A DNA stretch of 64,000 nucleotides from Uranotaenia lowii (GCF_029784155.1 NC_073693.1:140667988-140731987), one strand, 5' to 3'; positions 47,491-60,690 are shown, counted from the first letter of the stretch. Notes: a model not told the origin generated them from the sequence alone. Made by a program: numbers and translations.

Positions 47491-48205
47491 AAAATCCTCG
47501 AAGGATTTTTTTAAATAGTTGATAAACGTTTTGACAAAATGATATGATTTAACGAATTGACAAATATGTTTGAACAAAATTTGGTAATATATTGTATTGA
47601 TGGACGCTTCCATTTTCATTAATGAAGATTCTTTTGTTAAATAAATGTAACAGACATATTATTAACAAAACCTATGTCTTAGTGTTTTCATAAAGTTTTT
47701 TTACAATATTTGATTATGTATGAATTTGCCTATATTTAAATACTCCTCCGACTTTAAAAAAGGGGAAGTTTTTTTTTCATTTTAAGGGTTTATTTATTGT
47801 ATTGAAGATCTTCCTCTTTTTTTTCTAGAGGGTGACTCCTTCAATTTACAAACCTTCAAGAAGCTCAGATGCCATGAAAAATAGTTCGTGATTTAAAAGG
47901 AAGTTTATTATAATTATAATAATTCTAATGAAGTTGAATTTTTCCATGCAAAGGGTAGGGATGCACCCTAGGCAGACCAAGGTTTCGGAATCAGATGTCA
48001 GGTTTGAAGATTCAAAATTCAGATTCAGAATTAAGAATTCAGATTCATAATTCTAAATTGAGAACTCAGATTTTTAATTCAGCATTCAGATTTAAAGTTC
48101 AAGCTCAGGATTCAAAATTGACAAACTGTCAAAAAATTCAGAATCTGAATCAAAATTTTGAACTCAGGTACAAATTGGGTAACCAGATTTTGAATTTATA
48201 AGATC
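47491..48205. repeat. AT-rich DNA grading into degenerate ATTCAGA repeats
   Basis: From about 47990 irregular AGATTCA/AATTCAGA words build up, apparently the ancestral edge of the satellite at 48206. A 68-codon frame (47995-48201) is only a reading of these words. No gene. Confidence 0.6.
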
Positions 48206-50942
48206 AGATTTCAGATTCAGATTTCAGATTCAGATTTCAGATTCAGATTTCAGATTCAGATTTCAGATTCAGATTTCAGATTCAGATTTCAGATTCAGAT
48301 TTCAGATTCAGATTTCAGATTTCAGATTCAGATTCAGATTTCAGATTCAGATTTCAGATTCAGATTTCAGATTCAGATTTCAGATTCAGATTTCAGATTC
48401 AGATTTCAGATTCAGATTTCAGATTCAGATTTCAGATTCAGATTTCAGATTCAGATTTCAGATTCAGATTTCAGATTCAGATTTCAGATTCAGATTTCAG
48501 ATTCAGATTTCAGATTCAGATTTCAGATTCAGATTTCAGATTCAGATTTCAGATTCAGATTTCAGATTCAGATTTCAGATTCAGATTTCAGATTCAGATT
48601 TCAGATTCAGATTTCAGATTCAGATTTCAGATTCAGATTTCAGATTCAGATTTCAGATTCAGATTTCAGATTCAGATTTCAGATTCAGATTTCAGATTCA
48701 GATTTCAGATTCAGATTTCAGATTCAGATTTCAGATTCAGATTTCAGATTCAGATTTCAGATTCAGATTTCAGATTCAGATTTCAGATTCAGATTTCAGA
48801 TTCAGATTTCAGATTCAGATTTCAGATTCAGATTTCAGATTCAGATTTCAGATTCAGATTTCAGATTCAGATTCATATTTCAGATTCAGATTCAGATTTC
48901 AGATTCAGATTTTAGATTCAGATTTCAGATTCAGATTTCAGATTCAGATTTCAGATTCAGATTTTAGATTCAGATTTCAGATTCAGATTTCAGATTCAGA
49001 TTTCAGATTCAGATTTCAGATTCAGATTTCAGATTCAGATTTCAGATTCAGATTTCAGATTCAGATTTCAGATTCAGATTTCAGATTCAGATTTCAGATT
49101 AAGATTTCAGATTCAGATTTCAGATTCAGATTTCAGATTTCAGATTCAGATTTCAGATTCAGATTTCAGATTCAGATTTCAGATTCAGATTTCAGATTCA
49201 GATTCAGATTCAAATTTCAGATTCAGATTTCAGATTCAGATTTCAGATTCAGATTTCAGATTCAGATTTCAGATTCAGATTTCAGATTCAGATTTCAGAT
49301 TCAGATTTCAGATTCAGATTTCAGATTCAGATTTCAGATTCAGATTTCAGATTCAGATTTCAGATTCAGATTTCAGATTCAGATTTCAGATTCAGATTTC
49401 AGATTCAGATTTCAGATTCAGATTTCAGATTCAGATTTCAGATTCAGATTTCAGATTCAGATTTCAGATTCAGATTTCAGATTCAGATTTCAGATTCAGA
49501 TTTCAGATTCAGATTTCAGATTCAGATTTCAGATTCAGATTTCAGATTCAGATTTCAGATTCAGATTTCAGATTCAGATTTCAGATTCAGATTTCAGATT
49601 CAGATTTCAGATTCAGATTTCAGATTCAGATTTCAGATTCAGATTTCAGATTCAGATTTCAGATTCAGATTTCAGATTCAGATTTCAGATTCAGATTTCA
49701 GATTCAGATTTCAGATTCAGATTTCAGATTCAGATTTCAGATTCAGATTTCAGATTCAGATTTCAGATTCAGATTTCAGATTCAGATTTCAGATTCAGAT
49801 TTCAGATTCAGATTTCAGATTCAGATTTCAGATTCAGATTTCAGATTCAGATTTCAGATTCAGATTTCAGATTCAGATTTCAGATTCAGATTTCAGATTC
49901 AGATTTCAGATTCAGATTTCAGATTCAGATTTCAGATTCAGATTTCAGATTCAGATTTCAGATTCAGATTTCAGATTCAGATTTCAGATTCAGATTTCAG
50001 ATTCAGATTTCAGATTCAGATTTCAGATTCAGATTTCAGATTCAGATTTCAGATTCAGATTTCAGATTCAGATTTCAGATTCAGATTTCAGATTCAGATT
50101 TCAGATTCAGATTTCAGATTCAGATTTCAGATTCAGATTTCAGATTCAGATTTCAGATTCAGATTTCAGATTCAGATTTCAGATTCAGATTTCAGATTCA
50201 GATTTCAGATTCAGATTTCAGATTCAGATTTCAGATTCAGATTTCAGATTCAGATTTCAGATTCAGATTTCAGATTCAGATTTCAGATTCAGATTTCAGA
50301 TTCAGATTTCAGATTCAGATTTCAGATTCAGATTTCAGATTCAGATTTCAGATTCAGATTTCAGATTCAGATTTCAGATTCAGATTTCAGATTCAGATTT
50401 CAGATTCAGATTTCAGATTCAGATTTCAGATTCAGATTTCAGATTCAGATTTCAGATTCAGATTTCAGATTCAGATTTCAGATTCAGATTTCAGATTCAG
50501 ATTTCAGATTCAGATTTCAGATTCAGATTTCAGATTCAGATTTCAGATTCAGATTTCAGATTCAGATTTCAGATTCAGATTTCAGATTCAGATTTCAGAT
50601 TCAGATTTCAGATTCAGATTTCAGATTCAGATTTCAGATTCAGATTTCAGATTCAGATTTCAGATTCAGATTTCAGATTCAGATTTCAGATTCAGATTTC
50701 AGATTCAGATTTCAGATTCAGATTTCAGATTCAGATTTCAGATTCAGATTTCAGATTCAGATTTCAGATTCAGATTTCAGATTCAGATTTCAGATTCAGA
50801 TTTCAGATTCAGATTTCAGATTCAGATTTCAGATTCAGATTTCAGATTCAGATTTCAGATTCAGATTTCAGATTCAGATTTCAGATTCAGATTTCAGATT
50901 CAGATTTCAGATTCAGGTTTCAGATTCAGATTTCAGATTCAG
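48206..50942 (+). repeat. 13-bp satellite, AGATTTCAGATTC, about 210 copies
   Basis: About 2.7 kb of near-identical AGATTC+AGATTTC units. Sporadic variants (missing T, AGATTTTAG, AGATTAAG, TTCATATTTC) cluster at about 48320-49215; the last 1.7 kb is almost perfectly uniform. The plus strand of the perfect unit is free of stop codons in all three frames; the minus strand is not. Confidence 0.97.
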
Positions 50943-51640
50943 TAATCAAAATCTTAGAAAGAGAATTCTTTACCCACATTTCGAATTGAGGTTTCGTTTT
51001 AGACTTGAACTTGAAATTTGAATCGCCCTGAGATTCGAGATGATTGAACCAGTTCAAAAAATGCATTTTGGAGTTTTAATTTGTCGATTCGGAGGACTTT
51101 CGAGGATTAAGAGATATTTTACAATATTAACTCTCGTACAAAACAAGCGATTTTCACGGGTTCAATACCTATTGGAATGAGTTAATTTGACTTAATTTCT
51201 TCACGAAAAGTGTTAGACTATGTTAAAGAATGGTCAAATAACCCTTTCGGTTAATTGTTGAATTTGATAACTTCATTTTTATTATTGATAAATTTTTTTG
51301 ACATGCTTTTCTTTAGAATTTTGAAGAATGTATCTCTTTTCTAAACGAATATTCAATTTGTTTTTCTCCTATTTTGCCAATGCACATAGAAAATAATAGA
51401 AATAACTGTGACTAATTTTAACGGCGATACAAAAAAACTTTACAGCTCGGGGTTTTCCGACAGTTTTCAACAAAAAGAGTTTTTTATTTTGTGAATTAAG
51501 CAACGATATGGATGATAGACAAATAGAATACAAAATTTTGATATTATAGACAAGTTTGTTTAAAAATTTTCGACTTATGGGAAAACCATAAGCTGTTAAA
51601 TCAAATCGGGCAAATCTTTAAGGCAAATATGTTTTAATTA
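50943..51640. other. AT-rich DNA, no feature
   Basis: No gene or repeat boundary recognised. Confidence 0.4.
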
Positions 51641-51649
51641 ATTTGTTTA

Positions 51650-52431
51650 CGATACCAACAGAAAAAGCAACTGAAACCGTGTGGCTTATGAAGCAATTCA
51701 CAGTGATTTCTCGGGAAAAGAGGGAAGAACGACAAAGAAGTGAATTGTGTTCCTGAAGTGTTAATAAATTTGACCTTCTTCATGACAGCAAAAAGAAGTG
51801 TTTTGTTTCCTAGACAGAGTCACATCCAAAGCATTTACATATATCGAAAGTGGAAAAATATCTCTAAAATTGTTGAAGAAGCAAGTGATATAAAAAAGGT
51901 GTTTTCCAATCTAGCTCTCATGTTTGTCTAAGTGAAAGAAGAGTTGTTCGCTTAAAGCGAATTCAGCAGGTTGATACCTTACTGCGAGCGTCTGCCGTAT
52001 AGCTGAATAATAGTCAAAACGTGTATCGGTTGGGGAATGGTGAAATAAAAAAAATACCTGTGAGCTAGAAAAGGAAATCTAAATTTCGGCCTCATAATAG
52101 TGCATACGTGAAAGAAGAATTAAAAATATCAAAAAGGGAGGAATCGACGTCCACGTTTCTGTTCCGTCGAAGGTGAACAAGGTCATCATCATTTCGGTGG
52201 ATAGAGACAACGAGTCGAGACAACTATCGCAGAACTTTTATTGGGCAGTAGGTGAGCGAACCAAGCCAAGCTCATTGACAGCTTAAGTCACTCAGTCTGG
52301 TACCTACCACCAGTTCCAGTCCCGGTCAGTAACACAAACACTTGCCCGAAGCTCTGGTGGGACGACATTCTTGGCTCTACGGACATCTCATCTGTTTGCT
52401 GGCTGACTGGCTGTCGGCGACCTTCCCCCGG
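51650..52431 (+). other. candidate host non-coding (5'-UTR) exon
   Basis: Purine-rich, stop-laden but GC-richer sequence ending in a strong donor-like CCCCCG|GTGAGTAG at 52431/52432, without TE features. It resembles a long insect 5' leader; there is no convincing ORF. Weak evidence. Confidence 0.25.
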
Positions 52432-52800
52432 TGAGTAGAGCTAGCCATTCAACAAATATGGTGCGCGGTGTGGTTTGCCACCGCACTGCAATAACAATAA
52501 ACGATGCCTTGCATAAATGATTTAATGACTGTCAATTAATATTGATCGTTGATTGTTTCATTCCGGACCAGTTGGTGTGAGTTTTTCAGTTCATAGCCGT
52601 CTGGGGAGCAGCAGCAGTACTTCGGACATTAGCGATGACTTATGATCTGATCTTAACGACTGTTCCAAAATTTTGAATGCTAAATTGACAATTAAGAACT
52701 CTGTGAGCCTTGATTTAACAATAATAATAAACTAAACAATATTTTAATTTTTTTCCCGAGGATGAATCTTCTGTATGCTGAAAGCCAGTGTCATGTATAC

Positions 52801-53618
52801 TAGACTGAGTCGATTTGGGGTCATTTTTGAATTTCTCAAACCCTGGGGTCTTAAAAGCTTCGTTTTGGTCCAAAACTCATCCATGATTTTTTGCAGAATT
52901 TTTAAGTAACGTTTACATGAGTAAATTTGAACTTTTAAGTTTGTATGGGAAAATTGAATATTTTGTACTGAAAAATCAACATCATTTTTGTTTCTTCTGT
53001 GAAACCGAGCCTGCTAATGGGTTTTGTGCCAATTTATAAATTTCTTACAGGAAATTTTCCGCTGAACAACTTTGTCGAATATCAAAACTTCATATCTTTT
53101 TAAACAAAAAAGTTATTAGCTGTTTAACAGGTGTATGTCTTTTTGGATTGATAAACCATGAACTCAATTGACATCACTGCTTGTGCCCCACGAAATATGG
53201 CATGAAAAGTGGTCATGCAATACTTCGCTAGGCACCCAGCAGTGATGTCAATTGAATTTCTTGTTTATCAATGCCAAAAGACATACACCTGTTAAAGAGC
53301 TAATAACTTTTTTGTCTAAAAAGATACGATGTTATGATATTCGACAAAGTTGTTCAGCGGAAAATTTGCTGTAAGAAATTTATAAATTGGCACAAAACCC
53401 ATTAGCAGGCTCGTTTTCACAGAAGAAACAAAAATGATGTTGATTTTTCAGTACAAAATATTCAATTTTCCCATACAAACTTAAAAGTTCAAATTTACTC
53501 ATGTAAACGTTACTTAAAAATTCTGCAAAAAATCATGGATGAGTTTTGGACCAAAACGAAGCTTTTAAGACCCCAGGGTTTGAAAAATTCAAAAATGACC
53601 CCAAATCGACTCAGTCTA
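52801..53618. mobile_element. hAT-like long palindromic element (FB-T), copy 2
   Basis: 818 bp, same ends and near-perfect palindromic arms as 32538-33354; exact 8-bp duplication ATGTATAC (52793-52800 and 53619-53626). Confidence 0.92.
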
Positions 53619-53626
53619 ATGTATAC

Positions 53627-56072
53627 AGATTTTGCTGAATTATACAGATTTTTCAACGTCAATACAGATAAGATACATAAAGTACACCGCGGTAATTGGG
53701 GATAATGGCTATTAAAAAAATACTGTGAACTATATTTTCAAACTTTTAATGCAGAATGTTAAATGTACTTGTAATCTCTCTAATAAAGCTTAGTTCTTTT
53801 AGAAATGGGACAGTTACGAATACGTGTATCTCAAAAACCTTTCGTATGATCTAAATACTTTCTATGAAGGAAATGAAGGTAATTTTATGATAATCCATGA
53901 AAAAATTTGAAAAAAAATATTTATCGTTTTTTTTTTTGTAAGAATAAATTCTACTTTATTCTTTGTACCTCCCTTCGGCCAGCGCACACTTTTTTCAGTC
54001 ATGATAATGATCAGTTTTTCAAACTTATACTTCGTCTAATCTGTATTTTAGGTGGCTACATCCTCCTCCTTCAATTTCTGATACTTTTCGGACCAATACT
54101 TCTCTTTTAAAAGAAACTGAGGCCAATTTAGTGGATACAGCTGTTTCGAAATTTAAAAATTTGATTATTTTTGAGCCACTTTTTGAGCGTTTGTAATGGA
54201 ATTTCTGCTGGGAAAATCTGGCAATAACAAAGTTAAACCATGAGAAAGTTGACCTTAAAGTATAATCGGTTAGTATAGATCGTAGGTTGCGAAGGATACA
54301 TAAAAGATCTACTGTTTTTAGGCTTTTGAAAACAGTGAAAACCATAGTTTTCGTTTTGGAAAACTGTTGTTTTTTTTCCACAGGAGAAGAATTTTGGCAA
54401 ATCATCATATTTTATTCAAAATAACCAGCAAATACATAATTTAATATACTCGGGACCTTGTCACGAGCAGACGTGGTATAGGATTCAAACGCTGGAATTT
54501 GTTTAAAATAGGGTATTTCATGAGTTTTGTCGTTCATCAAAAATCATCTGTCCCATAGCCTCGGAACTGGATATACAGCTTACGAGCTGTGGATCTAGCA
54601 AAAACTTGTTGTTTGAGGTTAGGTTTGAATGACTTATTAAAAGGCAACACTTCCAGCTTACCGGAAATTTTTTTTTTGGAAATTTCAGCGATCTACGCTA
54701 AGCTTTCGCTTTTTGAAAATTATAAATGCTGGTATGAGACTTGACTTCCCTGATGACCCTACTTAGCCGAAGTTGTCGATCATATGCTTCACTCAATGAT
54801 TGATCTGAACTTTGTGGACATTTTTGACAGTATTTGAATACTATTCCACCACTCACACACAGTAATTCTTCGAATAATCAACGGTTTTGTCAGCTATCAA
54901 TTTGGATATGATGGATTTTGAATGAAACTGTGCAAAATATTTTTTTTCTTTTTTCTCTTGCATCGTAAACATCTCAAAAACGCGTTAATTTTAAGTTTTG
55001 AAAAAAAAAATAGGTAGGATAGTACTTTTTACAGGCAACAAAATGCTGTCAAAATTTTGAATGTCCGATTTCTAGTAAACGAGCTATTAGCATAAGAAAG
55101 TGTCCCATGTCTAAAAGAACTAAGCTTTAGTTGTGAAAAAGATACACTTGCAACAGTAACAGATTTTTACAGCGACTTTGTGGGAAGTTTCTTTTTTCCA
55201 CTACGATGTTGAGTTGATGTGCATCTTTTTCAACTGCAAATTTCTCGTAAACTAGCTGGCTCTTGACTCTACATTGAAACAATCCTTACATTCGAAACAA
55301 TCAGTTAGGAAAAGAAACGACGGATAAAAATGAAGAGAAAAGAGGTAATTCACAAAAATCTAAAATTTTGTCTCTAAAACCTACCTGGGGTAAGTGGGGA
55401 CGGCTTTATACTTTATACATATATAATGTTTACACATTTTTTCAATTTTCTCTCCTTCATCCAATACAATTCAGCTTTTTTTTGCATTCGGATCATGAAA
55501 AGTTAGAAAAAGTACTTGTTTGTTCTAAGTATAAGTATATATTTTTGTTAAAATCGGATCTCGTGTATTGCACCATAAATTACACTCAATAATCATTGAA
55601 AGATGCTTTACTAATAGTACCATGAACTTTTTTCAAAATTTTGGACGGTTTGAGCAATTAAGTAACGTATTCAACCAAGAAAACACAAATTTGTTGAAAA
55701 TTTCCACTGCTGATTTTTAATGATGATTTAAAGTTGAACTAAACGAAAAATCGTCCCTACCTTCCCCGGTGTAAGCTTTTTCTTTTTTTTTAATTGAGCA
55801 GGGAAAAGCCCCCGGGAGTTGGCCTCTCTTGCAGCACCATTCTCCCGAAGGCATAAAACCTCCTCACATTTATTGATCATGTTTGATATGTTTTCAAAAC
55901 TAACATTATTTACAATCTTTAGAATTCACACTTTCTTTTCAACACTATTTCATTAAATTAGCGGTTCTGCAGTTGCGGCATGTGGTGGGCGGTTTTGTGG
56001 TGTGGTGGGCGGCTGTGGTGGGCGGCGGTGGCTAGCAGAGAGGGGATATAAAGAAAAGTCGTATTGTGGCGA
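53627..56072. other. gene-free region with a G-rich tract
   Basis: AT-rich, only short chance frames. 55975-56035 carries repeated GGTGGGCGG words (possible G-quadruplex). 55795-55860 is a C-rich block with AAAGCCCCCGGGAGTTGG, not identified. Confidence 0.4.
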
Positions 56073-56149
56073 TTATTTATTTATTTATTTATTATAATTG
56101 AATTCATCGAACATAAATGTTTAAATGAAAAGGTTTAGTTACAATCAAA

Positions 56150-59100
56150 TTAGTAAAACAATTTGGACTGACGAATTCGACGAATAAATCGGCTGGATGA
56201 TTCTTCGAACTGATGCAGGTGCTCAGCATCCTGAAACATACGCATCATTGCACTGAGTGGTTCATTGTAGCCATACGATGTTCGGTGGATTTGATGTGAC
56301 AGCAACGAATTAAATCGCAGAGTTCTCGATGGGGCACTGAGGTTTATCATCCTTAGAAGATTTGGCGATTGAACTTCTCCATTCATAATCTTAACAACGA
56401 AAGAAGCCTGTTGAGTCTTTCGGCGACATTCGAGGGTTTCGAGACCCAAAAGCTGACACCGATCTGAATATGCTGGAAGATCTTCGGGATGACGCCAAGG
56501 CAGGTGTCGCAAGGCGAATCTGACAAACCGCTTCTGTACACGTTCAATCCTCAAGATCCAACTTAGTTGATACGGAGCCCAAACTACAGCAGCATGCTCA
56601 GTTATAGATCTGACGAGGGCGCAGTACAGTGATTTTAAGCACAAAGGATCTTTGAACTCACGTGACTCTTTGGTGATGAAGCCGAGCTGACGATTCGCTT
56701 TGTTGATAACTGAAGAGCGTTGACTGTTGAAAGTGAGCTGCGCATCAAGGATCACGCCAAGATGATCCACTTCAAAGACCCTTTTCAAAAACTGGCTGCC
56801 GATACTATAGTCATAAGGGATCGGTGTCTTATTCCGGTGAAAAGTTATCACAGAGCATTTTGGAACACTGACTGTTAGTTTGTTCAGTCTACACCATTCA
56901 TCAAACTGGTTCAGCAGAGATTGGAGGCGAATGCAATCAGCAGTACATTCCATTGGCAGAAATATTTTAAGGTCATCAGCGTAACCAATTTTCGTTCCGT
57001 CTTCTAGGCTTGTTAACAAATCGTTAAAAAATAGCGCAAATAATAATGGCCTCAAATTACTCCCTTGAGGGACGCCAGATCGATTGGTAAAAGGATATGA
57101 AATGCTAGTGCCGTACTTGATCCTTATGCAGCGCTCGGTAAGAAAGGATTTCAGCCAAGCAATCATGTTGTCATGAATGCCAAGCTTGGCAAGCTTAGCG
57201 AGCAAAATCTTATGGTCAATCGCGTCAAAAGCGGCTTTGATATCTGTATACACCGCATCGACTTGTTTTTTATTTTATAACTGATTGAGGCAAAACGACG
57301 TGTATTCTATGAGGTTAGTACTCACCGATCTACCAGGCATGAAACCATGCTGTTCAGGTGCGATGTACTGCGATGAAGCGCGTAAAAGGGCTTGACCAAC
57401 AATTATTTCAAAGAGCTTAGACCCTGCAGACAAACTGGTGATACCACGATATTGCTTAACGTCTCGACGATCGCCATTTTTGTACACCGGAAACATAAAC
57501 GAATTTTTCCATTTCTCTGGAAATTTTCTTTGCTGGAATGATCTGTTGTAGATTTTAGCCAGAGGCAAGGAAAGAGCTTCGATGCAGCGACGATAGATAA
57601 CAGCTGGAATCCCATCAGGTCCAGGAGCAAATGAGCTTTTAAGCTTTTTCGCAGAGCGCTCGTAAGATCTTGATTAATTTCAAAAGTATTCAAGTCAAAA
57701 ACATCGACTGGTACATGATTGATGGCTTCACTGCACTCTCTTTCGGATGAGACGGTGTTCAAAAAAACTGACTTGAAATGCTCTGCGAATAAGTTGCAAC
57801 AGGTATCTGGGGAGTTACCGACAGCATCATTGTAGAAAACGGAAGTAGGTAAACAGCTCGTTTTACGTTTTGCGTTTACGAAGGTCCAAAAACTTCGCGG
57901 GTTACTGCGTAAACTAGATTGTAAGCGTAGGACGTGAAGCTTATACAACGATGCGTTTAGTCTACGGTAAGCGCCGCTTGCTGCTTTGAACTGTTGTTGA
58001 AAATCCTCTGTTCGATTTTTTCTCAGTCTGCGAAGACAAGCATTTTTTTCCCGTCGTAGTTGCCGCAAGGTGGGCGTGCTCCAAGCGGGTGTCATAGGCG
58101 CTTTAAATCTGGGAACGTGCGAATTCAACCAGGTACAGATCAAGTTGCAGAACGATTGTGTCATAGCATCAACTGATGAGTCTCCGAAAACTGCATCCCA
58201 GTCAATACTGTTCAAGTATTGAAAGAGCAACGAAAAGTCCGTTTTCCGGAAATTTAAAGGCCTATGCCTAGGTTCGGAGGTGTTTCGAGAACCGTAATTG
58301 GTAGACATAGCAGCAGGTAAATCGAAGACGATGGGTGGGTGATGTATGTCTATCGGTACGAGCACATCGGGAGCATTTCTAGTTACAATTAGTTCCTCAC
58401 TTGAGCCAAAAACAAGATCCAGTATCCGTCCGAGATGATTGCTGATAGCGTTGAATTGATTCAGATTGAGCGAATTCATTCCATCGACCAATGAGGCGGC
58501 GGAAGCACTGATAGGTGTAACATTCAATAGTTTTGCACCTGCATCACTCGCCTCCCACAACAAACGAGGTTGGTTATAATCGCCACATACCAAGACGGAC
58601 TCCTCAGCAGAAGCACGGGTGCACAACTCGCGTACGGTGGCCACATGGGACTCTAAAATGTGCATACAGTTACTTTTGTCAGGAGGCACATATATGGCAC
58701 AGAAAATAAATTTTTTCCCGTTGATGTTCGCTGCAACACAGACTTGTTCTAAATCATATCCGCTATCAGTGGTGACAAAGCTGCTCACGTGGTGTTGTTT
58801 AACAGCAATCAAGACTCCGCCAAAGCATTTTTTTAAACTATTTCGCGAGCTGCGGTCGCATCGAAACACTGAGTACCCATTGCCGAATAGTTGGGCAGTA
58901 TTGATCGAATCAGTCAAGCCAGTTTCGGTCAAAATGATGACATCGTAGCTGCAATCGATAGTTGCCAGATAGAAGTCCTCTGTTTTAGTGCGTAGGCCCC
59001 GAACGTTTTGGTAATAGCACCAAGCTGGCTTGTTGGTTTGAGTAGACGGAGTCCTGTTCGATGCAAGGCTGGAAGGCAAAAATGCATCACTGGGTGAAGT

Positions 59101-59956
59101 GCTCGGAACAGACGAATACTTGCCGTAACTTGGCAATTGGAAGCCTCCCCCTGAACCACCTGACCGATCAACGGGACGACTTGTAACAGGAACAGTCGGT
59201 CGTTGGTGGCCAGAGAAGAGAGCTTCCGAATTGACATGAGTAAAGATGCGTCCCGAAGTCCAATTACAATTTACCGGAACACCCTCGGTAGCCGGGTTTT
59301 CGTCGGCAGTAGGCTGCAGCAGTAAGTTGCCATCAACATGAATTGATTCATCGTCACGGGCAAAACTGAGTACATTCGACGCATACGATGCGTGGCTGGA
59401 AAGTTGAGATGCATGACGGAAGGGAAATCTTAAAACAGACAAATACTTGCCATTGCATGGCAATTGGAAGCCTCCCCCTGAACCACCTGACCGATAAACG
59501 GGACGACTTTGGACAGGAACAGTCGGTCGTTGGTGGCCAGAGAAGAGAGCTTCCGAATTGGCATGATAAATGGTGCGCCCCGATGTCCAATTGAGATTCG
59601 CCGAGATAGAGTTGGTATCCAAAATATCATCAGCAGCATACTCCTGCACCAAGTTTGTAGCAAAATGATTTTGCTCATCATAGCGGGAAGAATGAAACCA
59701 ATCAAACCAATAATTCGAGGCGGGGCTAGAAGGCAGGAATGCATGACTGGGAGAAAAGTCCAAAGTAAAAAAAATACTTGCCGTTGCATGGCAATTGGAA
59801 GCCTCCCCCTGAACCACCTGACCGATAAACGGGACGACTTGTAACAGGAACGATCGGCCTTAGGTGGTCAGAGAAGAGAACTTCCGAATTGGCATGAGTG
59901 GTGCGTCCCGGTGTCCAATAGATATTTGCTGGCGGTTGATTACAGTTGAGGACCAC
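56150..59956 (-). pseudogene. LINE ORF2: AP endonuclease plus reverse transcriptase
   Basis: The N-terminal part holds three copies of a roughly 50-aa segment (NSEALFSGHQRPTVPV, then RSGGSGGGFQLP). The endonuclease starts at WCYYQNVRGLRTKTEDF and includes VIILTETGL, FCAIYVPP and LVCGDYNQP. The RT shows GITSLSAGSKLFEII, DIKAAFDAIDHKIL, GVPQGSNLRPLLFALFFNDL and the catalytic YADD, followed by a C-terminal LINE region. Lesions: a shift in the 8-base A/T run at 59767-59774, a one-base loss near 57640 (plus strand CTTTTAAG), and a TAA at 57275-57277 in an otherwise continuous frame. Confidence 0.9.
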
Positions 59957-59980
59957 GAAACTGCTTCGAGTTGTAGTCTA
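59080..59980 (-). repeat. three tandem about 330-bp repeats at the start of LINE ORF2
   Basis: The block CCTCCCCCTGAACCACCTGA recurs at about 59143, 59472 and 59802 with the neighbouring GGGACGACTT and GTCCAAT blocks. The second and third copies (in plus-strand order) are more alike in some parts and the 5'-most reads in a different frame because of the homopolymer shift. Confidence 0.88.
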
Positions 59981-60015
59981 CAAATTCCCGGAAATATAAT
60001 CCCTTAGGCCAAGAA

Positions 60016-60690
60016 TCAGGCAGGATTCAATGCTTTCTGTTTCAAATCCGGAGAAATGCCGACTTTGAATGATATAAACCGGTAAGAGCTAATATCACTT
60101 CCTCTTGAGACCAATTTGACGACATTAACATCCTCCACGCCAAGATTAGCATTGACCATGGCCTTGACAGCATCTTCTGTGACATCAGGTTTGATGCGTG
60201 ACAAGTAAATCCACACCAACTTGGAGTTCTCGTCGTCACACAGTGGAACGGAAACTAAGTCGGTTGAGGTCTGTCTAGATCCAAGTTGGCACGGTTCAGC
60301 AGAAACAGCATCTGGGGCTCGTATACGTTTTAATGGACGTCTTAGCTCAGGCGTGGGCGTAGACTTGTTCCACAGAGGGGTACGGATAGGCCTCGGGGCG
60401 AGTTGCTGAATGTCAGAGCGCATTTCGGTTATCGCACTTGTAAGTTTCTCTAGTGCGTTTGTTTCAACCGGAGAATTAAATGCCATTGAACGGTAGGTTG
60501 GGTTTGTTATCAAAGCAGCGCAGTCGTCACAAAACCAGAAGACATTTTTGGACATTGCATCAATTTGCCTTGCCAAACTCTTCGACACACCGGAGCAAAC
60601 TATATGAAATCGCTTGCCGCAAGCACCTTTGCAAGCAATTTGCTCGATTCCGGTTATCGCTTCACTGCAAGTCGAGCAGATGTTATCCAT
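60016..60690 (-). CDS. LINE ORF1 with PHD-type zinc finger
   Basis: Starting at the ATG of MDNICSTC gives 224 aa; earlier in-frame codons begin with a non-ATG codon. CxxC, C-x3-C, H-x2-C and a final CDDC pair form a PHD-like finger in the first 60 residues. Then comes a Pro/Arg-rich middle, and an RRM-like C-terminal part with LVWIYLSRIKPDVTEDAV. ORF1 proteins of such LINEs bind the element RNA in cytoplasmic particles. Intact frame; it ends 60 bp before the first ORF2 reading. Confidence 0.78.
   Translation of the reverse strand: MDNICSTCSEAITGIEQIACKGACGKRFHIVCSGVSKSLARQIDAMSKNVFWFCDDCAALITNPTYRSMAFNSPVETNALEKLTSAITEMRSDIQQLAPRPIRTPLWNKSTPTPELRRPLKRIRAPDAVSAEPCQLGSRQTSTDLVSVPLCDDENSKLVWIYLSRIKPDVTEDAVKAMVNANLGVEDVNVVKLVSRGSDISSYRFISFKVGISPDLKQKALNPA

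Noticed and set aside
58619..58948. Plus-strand frame opposite the LINE endonuclease
   Set aside because: Antisense shadow of ORF2.
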